In this document: positions 6,822 to 13,118 of the stretch, one piece after another | Layout: every line of letters starts with the position of its first letter | Numbering within the stretch: the stretch's first letter is position 1 | Program-made: the position numbers and the translations under genes | Source: an uncultured Alistipes sp. | Lineage (GTDB): Bacteria; Bacteroidota; Bacteroidia; Bacteroidales; Rikenellaceae | Length of the DNA stretch: 13,341 nt | Reading direction: 5' to 3' | NCBI GenBank assembly: GCA_959604655.1 | Contig: CAUHCL010000056.1 | Span: 1-13,341, forward strand | The notes under the pieces: generated by a model | Database searches by the model: none | The model's input: only the letters and a program-made list of their open reading frames with translations | Told to the model about the DNA's origin: nothing

Positions 6822-7652
6822 TTACGAATCGCCACGAACCGTCCCTGCCGTCGCAAACATCCTGCGCGCGTTCTCCGTGGTGACGGCCGCCACCCGTTCG
6901 GGAGCGATGCCCTTCAGCTCCGCGACCTTGTCGCACACGAGGCTCACGTAGGCCGATTCGTTGCGCTCGCCGCGATGGGGCACGGGGGTGAGATAGGGAC
7001 AGTCGGTCTCCAGCACGATATGTTCCAACTCCATCTCGACGACCGCCGCAGCCACCGCGCTCTTCCTGAACGTCACCACGCCGCCGATGCCGAACAGGAA
7101 ATCGCCGCAGGCGCGCAGCCGCCGATAGACGTCGACACTCTCCGAGAAGGCATGCAGCACGCCGCGCAGCCGTTCGCCACGGGCCGAGGCGCGCGCCGTC
7201 TCGGCTTCGAGAATCTCGCACATGTCGTCCCACGCGGCACGGGTGTGGATGGCCACGGGCAGGTCCATACGCGCCGCCAGACGGCACTGCGCGATGAACG
7301 CCTCGCGCTGCTCGGCCTTGAAATCGCCACTCCAGTAGTAGTCCAGCCCGATCTCGCCCACGGCGCAGAAACTGATTCCGCTCGGCGGCGACGACAAATA
7401 GCGCCCGACCTCGGCCAGTTCGTCGCGCCAACGCGGATTGTCGTTCACCGACGTGGGATGCAAGCCCATCATCGGGCGACACGACTCGGGCTCGGCCGCG
7501 GCCAGCGCGAACAGCCGTCCGTGGCTCTCGGAATCTATCGCGGGCAGCAGCAGTTCGGCAACGCCGCTCCGTCGGACACGCGCAAGGCACTCGGCGCGGT
7601 CGGCGTCGAATTCCTCGGCATAGAGGTGCGAATGGGTGTCAATCAACTCCAT
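6822..7652 (-). CDS. tatD: TatD-family metal-dependent deoxyribonuclease
   Basis: I choose the ATG at 7652 (MELIDTHSHLYAEEFD, 276 residues) because TatD proteins usually begin right at this strand. An ATG at 7661 or a TTG at 7667 would add a few residues. Metal ligands of the amidohydrolase-fold TatD family are visible: His7 and His9 (DTHSHL), Glu100 (AVGEIGLDYYW), His136 (VAIHTR), His167 (VLHAFSES) and Asp217 (VLETDCPYLTP). These proteins are 3'-5' exonucleases active on single-stranded DNA or RNA and take part in DNA repair or degradation. The start overlaps the end of the upstream protease gene by 14 bp, so translation is probably coupled. With dprA at the head of the cluster, a DNA-processing transcription unit is plausible. 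Confidence 0.93.
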   Translation of the reverse strand: MELIDTHSHLYAEEFDADRAECLARVRRSGVAELLLPAIDSESHGRLFALAAAEPESCRPMMGLHPTSVNDNPRWRDELAEVGRYLSSPPSGISFCAVGEIGLDYYWSGDFKAEQREAFIAQCRLAARMDLPVAIHTRAAWDDMCEILEAETARASARGERLRGVLHAFSESVDVYRRLRACGDFLFGIGGVVTFRKSAVAAAVVEMELEHIVLETDCPYLTPVPHRGERNESAYVSLVCDKVAELKGIAPERVAAVTTENARRMFATAGTVRGDS

Positions 7653-8811
7653 ACTCTTCATCGTCAAGCGTTTCGATCCAATCCAGCAGTTCGACGCATG
7701 CGGCAGCCTCGCCGCGCACGGGATAGCGCACGGCCATGACGCGCACGCGCCGAGCGGCCTCCGACGCCTTGGTGCCGTCGCGGCGCACGAAACGTTCCCA
7801 TATATATATCGTAACGGCGCGGCTTATCATGTAACGCGAGTAAAGCCGCGCATATCGCTCGACGTCGGCAGAGAAAATACGCTCGATCTCCGTGCGGGGA
7901 CGGTGCGTCAGCACGCACGCCGCCATCTGCTCGCACGCCGCCTCCATGCGGAACAGCCCGATAAGCTCGTCGCCCGCGGCGCGCATGGTCTCCAGACGGT
8001 CGTAAGCCCCCGCGAAATCGCGGCACTCCATGCGTCGCGAAGCGTCCAGCCCCGCTATGGCGGCATACAGATGGTTCGACATGTCGGCCTCCGCGGGCAG
8101 GCGGAACCACTCGTCGGGCATGTCGCGCAGCATCATGCCGCGCGAATAGAGGGCGTTGATCTTGAGCTGCACCCACATCATGCGTCGCATTTCGGCGCTG
8201 CGGCCCATCATCCGCACCGTGCAGCCGTCGTTCGGGACGCCGCCCATGCGCATCGGGATGCCGTTCAGCAGAGCCGCCAACACTCCCGTCATCACGACCG
8301 CCGCAAGGAGATAGTTCCCGAGCACGCACGACACATACCGACTCGCCACGAATGCCGTAGCGGCCGCCGCCATGTTGGCCGCCACGCCGCCCAGGAGATA
8401 TATCCTGTAAGGCATCGTCGCGGGGGCCGCCGTATCCGCAGGCTCCATAAGGCACTGTCCGCCCGTTCCCGCCACGCTGAACCGCCCGAAGCGCAGGCCT
8501 TCGTCGCCGCGATAGAGCATGAAACTGCCTATGCGGAAAGACGAGAACCGATAGCCCGTCAGCAGTCCGCACACCAGGTGCCCCGCTTCGTGGATCACCG
8601 TTTGCAGCAGCATGACCGCCCCGAACAGCAACAAGGCCGCCATCCAATAGGCCATGAACACACCCAGTCCGTCGCGTATCATCGGCCCCGTCAGGAACGC
8701 CCGCAGCTCGGGGAACAGGGGTATCATGCACAGCATCGCCGCGGCTATCGCGGCGCCTACGGCAAAGCTGCGCAGCAGTTGCCGCCAATCGGTTTTCCGT
8801 CTCTTTGTCAT
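7639..8811 (-). CDS. M50/site-2-protease-like membrane metalloprotease
   Basis: This 390-residue integral membrane protein has helices near 15-32, 50-72, 137-158 and 166-185. The zinc motif HEAGH is at 74-78, in VMLLQTVIHEAGHLV, within a membrane helix. A second motif, LLNGIPMRMGGVPNDG, at 182-196 (Asn183, Pro186, Asp195) resembles the N-P...(L/N)DG element that gives the third zinc ligand in site-2 proteases. The C-terminal 190 residues are soluble, charged and helical, with no domain I can name. By analogy it would cut a transmembrane or membrane-associated substrate; the substrate is unknown. The start codon overlaps the dprA stop (ATGA, 4 bp) and its 3' end overlaps tatD, so all three are translationally linked. 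An unusual companion for dprA; the family call is confident in the motifs, less so in the exact subfamily. Confidence 0.78.
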   Translation of the reverse strand: MTKRRKTDWRQLLRSFAVGAAIAAAMLCMIPLFPELRAFLTGPMIRDGLGVFMAYWMAALLLFGAVMLLQTVIHEAGHLVCGLLTGYRFSSFRIGSFMLYRGDEGLRFGRFSVAGTGGQCLMEPADTAAPATMPYRIYLLGGVAANMAAAATAFVASRYVSCVLGNYLLAAVVMTGVLAALLNGIPMRMGGVPNDGCTVRMMGRSAEMRRMMWVQLKINALYSRGMMLRDMPDEWFRLPAEADMSNHLYAAIAGLDASRRMECRDFAGAYDRLETMRAAGDELIGLFRMEAACEQMAACVLTHRPRTEIERIFSADVERYARLYSRYMISRAVTIYIWERFVRRDGTKASEAARRVRVMAVRYPVRGEAAACVELLDWIETLDDEEYGVD

Positions 8812-9899
8812 ACCATCTTTTCATATCTGTTGCCCGACACGCGTCGCACCGCGCCATCGAACTCCATATCCATCAACAGCGCCGACAGTTCGCCGAGCGC
8901 AAGTCCGCTGCGCAGTTGCAGCACGTCCATCGTCACGGGATCGGAATCGAAGAACCGCAGCAGCCCGCGCGCCTCGTCCGAAAGATCGGCCTCCGTCTTC
9001 TCGCGAACGCTCTCCGTCCGCACGTCCCACATAAGTTCGTGCAGAATATCGCGCGCCGACATCACGGGCTGCGCCTTGCGATTGAAGATCAATGCGTTCG
9101 TGCCGCGCGAGCATTCGTCGGTAGCACGTCCCGGCACGGCCAGCAGCGTACGGTCGTAGCCGTCGGCGAACGCGGCCGTCACCATGGCACCGCCCGCCTC
9201 GGGCGACTCCACGACCACCGTGGCGGCACACATACCCGCAATCAGGCGGTTGCGAGGGACGAAATAGCGCCCGTTCTGCTTCGTCTGCGAATTGAGTTCC
9301 GTGACCAGCGCCCCGCCACCTGCGATCATCGAATCGGCCAGCCGCTCGTGGACCGCAGGCGTCACCGCGGGCAAGACGTTGGCCAGCACGCCGACCGTCC
9401 CAAGGCCGTAATTCACGGCGGCGCGATGGCACGCGGCATCGACGCCGTAGGCCAGTCCGCTCACCACAACCGTATCGGGTGCGGCTTCGGCCAGCTCGCG
9501 CATCAGCGTCTCGCACATGCGGCTGCCGTACGAGGTCATCTTGCGGGTGCCGACGAACGCCACGGAACGTCGCGTCAACGCCTCCGCATCGCCTTTTACG
9601 TATATGACGGCAGGATAATCGCATATCTCGCGCAGCAGCGGCGGATAGTCGTCGTCCGTCGAGGCTATGGGCGTTATGCCGCGGTTTCGGCAGTAAGCCA
9701 CCTCGCGCTCGGCATCGCGCATGCCCCTGCCGCCGACTATGGAACGCGCGACATCGGCCCGCAGCTCGGCGCGCACGCGCAATTCCTCCTCCGAAGCCGA
9801 ATACACGGCCGCGGCGGAGCCGAAGCACCTCAACAGATGCACCGCGCCCTTCACGCCGAGCTGCGGCACGAAGGTGAGAGCTATATCCTCCAAGGTCAT
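8808..9899 (-). CDS. dprA: DNA processing protein DprA (SMF family)
   Basis: Starting at the ATG at 9899 (MTLEDIALTFVPQLGVKGAV) gives 363 residues, the usual DprA size; the open frame continues another 50 codons upstream, but as an Arg-rich non-homologous extension. The N-terminal helical (SAM/HhH-like) segment covers roughly 1-60. The Rossmann-like SMF domain follows. It has VAFVGTRKMTSYGSRM, VVSGLAYGVDAACHRAAV, TELNSQTKQNGRYFVPRNRLIAGM and VESPEAGGAMVTAAFADG. The C-terminal winged-helix segment (GLALGELSALLMDMEFDGAVRRV) completes the family pattern. DprA binds incoming single-stranded DNA and loads RecA in natural transformation, though many non-competent bacteria carry it too. First gene of the dprA, protease, tatD cluster; the upstream tRNA-Cys gene diverges from it. 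Confidence 0.95.
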   Translation of the reverse strand: MTLEDIALTFVPQLGVKGAVHLLRCFGSAAAVYSASEEELRVRAELRADVARSIVGGRGMRDAEREVAYCRNRGITPIASTDDDYPPLLREICDYPAVIYVKGDAEALTRRSVAFVGTRKMTSYGSRMCETLMRELAEAAPDTVVVSGLAYGVDAACHRAAVNYGLGTVGVLANVLPAVTPAVHERLADSMIAGGGALVTELNSQTKQNGRYFVPRNRLIAGMCAATVVVESPEAGGAMVTAAFADGYDRTLLAVPGRATDECSRGTNALIFNRKAQPVMSARDILHELMWDVRTESVREKTEADLSDEARGLLRFFDSDPVTMDVLQLRSGLALGELSALLMDMEFDGAVRRVSGNRYEKMV

Positions 9900-10052
9900 A
9901 TACCGACTGTTACATGTTTCGAAGCGGCCGCGACCGCGAGGGGCAACGCTTCGGGCCGATGCGCGAAACAGCCCTCGACGCACGCCGAAACGGCCGTTCG
10001 TACGATGTAAAGGTAATAAAATTCGCAAAAAGAATCGATATTGCCGCAAAAT

Positions 10053-10083
10053 TTTGGAGTTTTCATAAAAATACGTATATTTG
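10053..10083 (+). promoter_or_regulatory. Promoter of tRNA-Cys (Bacteroidota type)
   Basis: TTTG at 10053-10056 is followed after 19 bp by a perfect TAnnTTTG box (TATATTTG, 10076-10083). Transcription should start near 10090, about 26 nt before the mature tRNA 5' end. This is the clearest promoter in the window and supports assignment to the Bacteroidota. Confidence 0.8.
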
Positions 10084-10115
10084 CACTCCGAATCGGTATC
10101 CTACCCGATCCCCAC

Positions 10116-10187
10116 GGTCTGATGGGTGAGAGGCTTAGCCAACGGTCTGCAAAACCGTCTACAGCGGTTCGAATCCGCTTCAGACCT
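10116..10187 (+). tRNA. tRNA-Cys (anticodon GCA)
   Basis: A cloverleaf can be folded by eye. The 7-bp acceptor GGTCTGA (10116-10122) pairs with TCAGACC (10180-10186). The anticodon stem ACGGT/ACCGT (10142-10146 with 10154-10158) encloses the loop CTGCAAA with anticodon GCA at 10149-10151. The T arm AGCGG-TTCGAAT-CCGCT spans 10163-10179. The discriminator base at 10187 is T, the cysteine identity base. The 3' CCA is not encoded (CAA follows). The D stem is short with imperfect pairs, acceptable for Cys. The tRNA 3' end marks the switch to AT-rich DNA a few dozen bases on. Confidence 0.95.
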
Positions 10188-10189
10188 CA

Positions 10190-10242
10190 AATAAGGCTTC
10201 TAAGTAATGCTAAATTAGCGACTTAGAAGTCTTATTTCTTTT
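10190..10242 (+). terminator. Hairpin terminator of tRNA-Cys
   Basis: AATAAGGCTTCTAAGT (10190-10205) pairs with ACTTAGAAGTCTTATT (10221-10236) with one G-T pair; the loop itself pairs (GCTA/TAGC). A T-rich tail TTTCTTTT follows. This is a long intrinsic terminator three bases after the tRNA. Confidence 0.85.
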
Positions 10243-10317
10243 GGAGGGGCGGATATAGGGGCGCAAAAACTCAATTATATGATTTTATTTTCAGTGTATC
10301 ATGACTTTGTAGTGATA

Positions 10318-11535
10318 TTAATGCGATTTATTTTGATGTATAGCTAACAATTCTAATATCTCAGAACTTTTACGTTGATTATAAAAAAGGACTATATTGT
10401 TATCTTTAGAATCTTTTAATGAGCTTTTATAGATTATACCATCTATGTTTTCTTTATCACATTTGTAGATATACCTTAAATATTCAGTAAAAACCTGAGA
10501 TGGTACATATTCTACATGAATTCTATCATCCCTAATAATGCTTTTAGTTATTTCATTATTAAATGAACGAAGGAATGCAATCCCATCTTTATCTCCTGGC
10601 ATCCAAAAGCTATATTGGGGTAAATTTGTCAAGTCAAGAACTTTTAACGGTTTTGTAAGCCTAAATTTACCAACAACGTATCTACCATGAATAGTTTTAC
10701 CATCAGGACTACTTTCTGCTATTGCCGTTGATTCATCAAAATTACCATAAAACATAGATACTCCGGCGGGACTCATTCGACTTTGTTTTGCTTTGTCATT
10801 GGGAGCTGATGTTATTTTTTCAAATGAATCAACGATTTCCGTATCATCAATAAAACGGCAACGATATAATATTGAATTTGCTTTAATCTCTTTAATTAAT
10901 CCAAGAGATGTTATTTTTGCACCTAATTCTGTAAGTATATCAAATAATCCATTATCACCAGAAGGTGATTTGCGAATAAATTCTGGTCTTTTAAAAAAGG
11001 TAAATCGTTGCTCATATTTTACCATTCGGGCAAATAATTCCCACAACAAAGAAAGCTCTTGACTTTCAGTCATACACAAAGCATTTTCTTGAATCCATTC
11101 ATCTCTCAGAAAGCAGTTCTCAATATCTGAATTTAAAATGTCATTGTCTGTCCACAAATCTAAATTATACAGCATTTCGCTTGTGCTTTCATAATTCTCT
11201 GCATACGAAGGTGCAATAAAATCTCCCACCCTCTTAAATCCTGGAATTTCCTCATCATCGTCATCATAAAATGAACTTGATAGATATAATCCTTCATTAT
11301 CTGGATTGTTATAATGACTTGTTATTTCAACGCATATGTACTCTATAAAATCTCTCAAGTCGATGACGTTCGTTTGTTTGCCGCAATAGCTGCACTTTCC
11401 TTTTATTGAATTCTCATTAATATATTTTCGAAGATAAATATCTTCATAGTGAGAGGCACACACATACTTTCCTTTGTCTGGTAGCGTATAACCTCGTTCT
11501 TCAGCTTCAATCCATGCTTGTTTTACTCTTCCCAT
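10318..11535 (-). CDS. HEPN/RES N-terminal domain protein with C-terminal RES domain (likely NAD-targeting toxin)
   Basis: This 405-residue protein has two parts. Residues 1-60 carry a probable zinc site, Cys26-x2-His29 and Cys48-x2-Cys51, in KYVCASHYEDIYLRKYI and GKCSYCGK; together with the helical region to about 210 this matches the HEPN/RES N-terminal domain (HEPN_RES_NTD1) architecture. Residues 220-400 match the RES domain: LYRCRF (Arg225), SRMSPAGVSMFYG (Arg253), AIAESS (Glu274) and IIYKSS (Ser371/372) are the residues the family is named for. RES proteins of Xre-RES toxin systems degrade NAD+ (phosphorylase or hydrolase). The NTD fusion is found in predicted conflict or defence genes; activity on NAD+ here is inference. 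No Xre-type antitoxin is adjacent: upstream on the same strand are 450 bp of non-coding DNA and then the replication gene. Confidence 0.85.
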   Translation of the reverse strand: MGRVKQAWIEAEERGYTLPDKGKYVCASHYEDIYLRKYINENSIKGKCSYCGKQTNVIDLRDFIEYICVEITSHYNNPDNEGLYLSSSFYDDDDEEIPGFKRVGDFIAPSYAENYESTSEMLYNLDLWTDNDILNSDIENCFLRDEWIQENALCMTESQELSLLWELFARMVKYEQRFTFFKRPEFIRKSPSGDNGLFDILTELGAKITSLGLIKEIKANSILYRCRFIDDTEIVDSFEKITSAPNDKAKQSRMSPAGVSMFYGNFDESTAIAESSPDGKTIHGRYVVGKFRLTKPLKVLDLTNLPQYSFWMPGDKDGIAFLRSFNNEITKSIIRDDRIHVEYVPSQVFTEYLRYIYKCDKENIDGIIYKSSLKDSKDNNIVLFYNQRKSSEILELLAIHQNKSH

Positions 11536-11602
11536 ATAAGTTTTATAGATTACTCTTTTTAAATTTACAAATAAATATGATGATTACGATAGATTATCCG
11601 AT

Positions 11603-11707
11603 TTACTTCGCTTCGACTGAAAATCTTTCACCACCTAAGCCAGAAAAATTGTGACCCGTTATGGAGGCATCCCCTCTGACTAAAGCCAGAGAAGATATAC
11701 ATAGCAT
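11603..11707 (-). CDS. Possible 34-residue micro-ORF
   Basis: From an ATG at 11707 to TAA at 11603 the minus strand reads MLCISSLALVR, then a Gly-rich segment ITGHNFSGLGGERF, ending SVEAK. The frame is closed upstream by a TGA a few codons earlier. No ribosome site stands out. It could be a real small protein, a decayed C-terminus of a larger gene, or a structured non-coding region that happens to be open. Confidence 0.25.
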   Translation of the reverse strand: MLCISSLALVRGDASITGHNFSGLGGERFSVEAK

Positions 11708-11770
11708 ACAACCACGTTTGCGCTTTCATAGTAGCAACGAACTATTAAGTTTTCACTTCCCTATATCCGA

Positions 11771-11896
11771 TAGCGATTCGATTGCGGATTTCACCATTTA
11801 CAAAAGAAGCGCAATAAGTCATCACCATAATACTGGAGGACGTTGAGATTTGGGTCTGCGATTCAACTATTAAATATAGTGATTCGATTGCGGATT
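11771..11896. repeat. Iteron-like 20-bp direct repeats
   Basis: TAGYGATTCGATTGCGGATT occurs at 11771-11790 and 11877-11896 with one C/T difference, spaced 106 bp. Both copies are followed by TTCACC within eight bases and then by GCAATAA (11811-11817 and 11904-11910), so a longer module is duplicated. A partial echo (TGCGATTC) is at 11857-11864. Repeats beside an initiator gene suggest initiator-binding sites. Confidence 0.7.
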
Positions 11897-11963
11897 ATTC
11901 ACCGCAATAAAAGATTGATTAGGCGAAATAAGAAATTTGCGTCAAAGTTATATAACACTCTTC

Positions 11964-12007
11964 TATATAGTCTATATACTTACTTCTTCTACTTATTAAT
12001 AGTAGAA
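11964..12007. repeat. Palindromes at the 3' end of the replication gene
   Basis: TATATAG-T-CTATATA (11964-11978) is a perfect inverted repeat. TTCTACT (11987-11993) pairs with AGTAGAA (12001-12007) across a 7-nt AT loop and overlaps the stop codon of the replication gene. No U tract follows on the minus strand, so a classical intrinsic terminator is less likely than a regulatory or origin-related structure. Confidence 0.5.
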
Positions 12008-13068
12008 ATACCCCATAAATTGCGTATTAAAATGGGTAAATTGAGCTGAAACGACTTACTTTTTCCGATTATGTACTTCGCAATGTCAATTCTTAAAGTG
12101 AATTTGTTATACTCTTTGCGGTCAAAATATTTATCCAAAACCAAACGAACATCTTTGAAAGCATCGCTTTTAGCACTCTTTTTACTATCCTTTTTCGTGG
12201 CGTTTGACATACGGTAGTCTTGATAGCTATCTACAAATTCAAAGAATTCCAATTCTTCCAATCCCAAGATGATTTCTTTCTCTTTATCGGAAAGCTCTGC
12301 TTCGTTGAATTTCAATTTAGGGCAAATGACAATTCGGTTAATCTCTTTAGTCCAAAAGTCGTAAAGTTCCGAATAGTGGTCTATCAAATCTCCAATGGTT
12401 CTAATATGATCCATTCCTCGATTCTTGAATGACCGATGAGTTTTCATCGTAAACTCTATGCGGAGGTGATGAATGCCTTTTGCTTTGAGTTTGTCAAAAG
12501 ACATCTTTTTGAGTTCCCGTTTTTCCTCCGAAAAGGAATGAGCCGCAATTTCATCATCTTTTACATAGAGTTTCAGCAAACGGTCTGCTCCATTGAAATA
12601 TAAAGTCCCCTTCTCAATATAATCGTCAATTCTTTGATAGTGGGAATAATCTACCACTAAAGGCAAAATATCAATAGCGGGGATTCGGGTTCTGATGTTG
12701 GCTCCGATTTCGCATTGAGTAAATTTCGCTTGTCTTAGCTCGTCAAAAGGGATGCACAAATCCTTTGCAATGCCTTTCAAGGTTTGCACGAACTTCGATT
12801 GAGGCATATCAAGCATGGTAACTCGATTGTAAGTTCTTTTTCGCAAACTGCCCGTTAAAGTAACATTTACTTTCTTTGTTGCCTTGTCCGTTTTCTTGCT
12901 AACCGTTAGAAAATGTTTTGCCGACTGGCTATGATTATACAGCCTGTAATTGTCATAATGATACTTCTTTTCTTCAATATCCTTGATTAACTTTTTCGGC
13001 TCGACAAAGGTGCAGTTCTTCAAATCACCCGAAAAATCCTTCAATATTATTTTGATGCTGTCTATCAT
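11989..13068 (-). CDS. Phage/plasmid replication initiator, II/X-like
   Basis: I choose the ATG at 13068 (MIDSIKIILKDFSGDL, 359 residues); an upstream TTG at 13092 is possible. The layout follows II/X-type (phage CRI) replication proteins: a strand-rich start IDSIKIIL, VNVTLTGSLRKR, then ELRQAKFTQCEIGANI, followed by HYQRIDDYIEKGTLYFNGADRLLKLYVKDDE and HHLRIEFTMKTHRSF. In this family the protein nicks one strand at the origin and starts rolling-circle copying of filamentous phages or small plasmids. The C-terminal part is helical and Lys-rich (about residues 250-340). The exact nicking tyrosine cannot be fixed by eye. It is followed by iteron-like non-coding DNA and preceded at 50 bp by a partial unknown gene on the same strand. 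AT-rich codon use differs from the chromosome. Confidence 0.72.
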   Translation of the reverse strand: MIDSIKIILKDFSGDLKNCTFVEPKKLIKDIEEKKYHYDNYRLYNHSQSAKHFLTVSKKTDKATKKVNVTLTGSLRKRTYNRVTMLDMPQSKFVQTLKGIAKDLCIPFDELRQAKFTQCEIGANIRTRIPAIDILPLVVDYSHYQRIDDYIEKGTLYFNGADRLLKLYVKDDEIAAHSFSEEKRELKKMSFDKLKAKGIHHLRIEFTMKTHRSFKNRGMDHIRTIGDLIDHYSELYDFWTKEINRIVICPKLKFNEAELSDKEKEIILGLEELEFFEFVDSYQDYRMSNATKKDSKKSAKSDAFKDVRLVLDKYFDRKEYNKFTLRIDIAKYIIGKSKSFQLNLPILIRNLWGISTINK

Positions 13069-13089
13069 TGGTTTGCTTCTTAACAAATT

Positions 13090-13097
13090 CAAAGATA
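13090..13097 (-). promoter_or_regulatory. Possible -7 box for the replication gene
   Basis: On the minus strand TATCTTTG (complement of 13090-13097) is a perfect TAnnTTTG box, 22 bp before the ATG at 13068. No TTG lies at the expected 19-21 bp spacing, so it may be fortuitous. Confidence 0.35.
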
Positions 13098-13118
13098 GTG
13101 AATGTCAATAAGAATATA

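Larger units (their letters stand above)
11536..11988. other. Non-coding region with iteron-like repeats, candidate origin
   Basis: This 453-bp gap between the end of the replication gene and the start of the RES gene has no protein motif. It holds two near-identical 20-bp direct repeats, further repeated words (GCAATAA, TTCACC), a CTCTG/CAGAG hairpin at 11674-11691, a 15-bp palindrome at 11964-11978 and an inverted repeat at 11987-12007. An open reading frame of 34 codons lies on the minus strand at 11603-11707. A replication origin is plausible because the initiator gene is adjacent, but not proved. Confidence 0.5.

Noticed and set aside
5717..6883. A 388-codon plus-strand frame opposite ansA
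   Set aside because: It mirrors ansA in GC-rich DNA and encodes a low-complexity His/Arg/Val-rich translation without recognisable domains.
7636..9159. A 507-codon open frame on the plus strand opposite the protease gene and dprA
   Set aside because: It is a long His/Arg-rich frame opposite two well-identified genes in very GC-rich DNA; long antisense frames are expected there and it has no motif or signal.
9900..10049. Fifty extra codons upstream of the dprA ATG
   Set aside because: The extension is Arg-rich and unlike DprA; the ATG at 9899 gives the family's usual N-terminus and length.
11568..11575. A promoter box for the RES gene (TTTATTTG on the minus strand)
   Set aside because: It lacks the conserved A at the second position of the -7 box and no TTG lies at the right spacing.
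11661..11846. A 61-codon plus-strand frame in the candidate origin
   Set aside because: It overlaps the repeats and has no credible start context or motif; it is also opposite the micro-ORF.
11771..11896. A CRISPR array
   Set aside because: There are only two repeat copies with a 106-bp interval, no regular spacers and no cas genes, so an iteron-like reading fits better.
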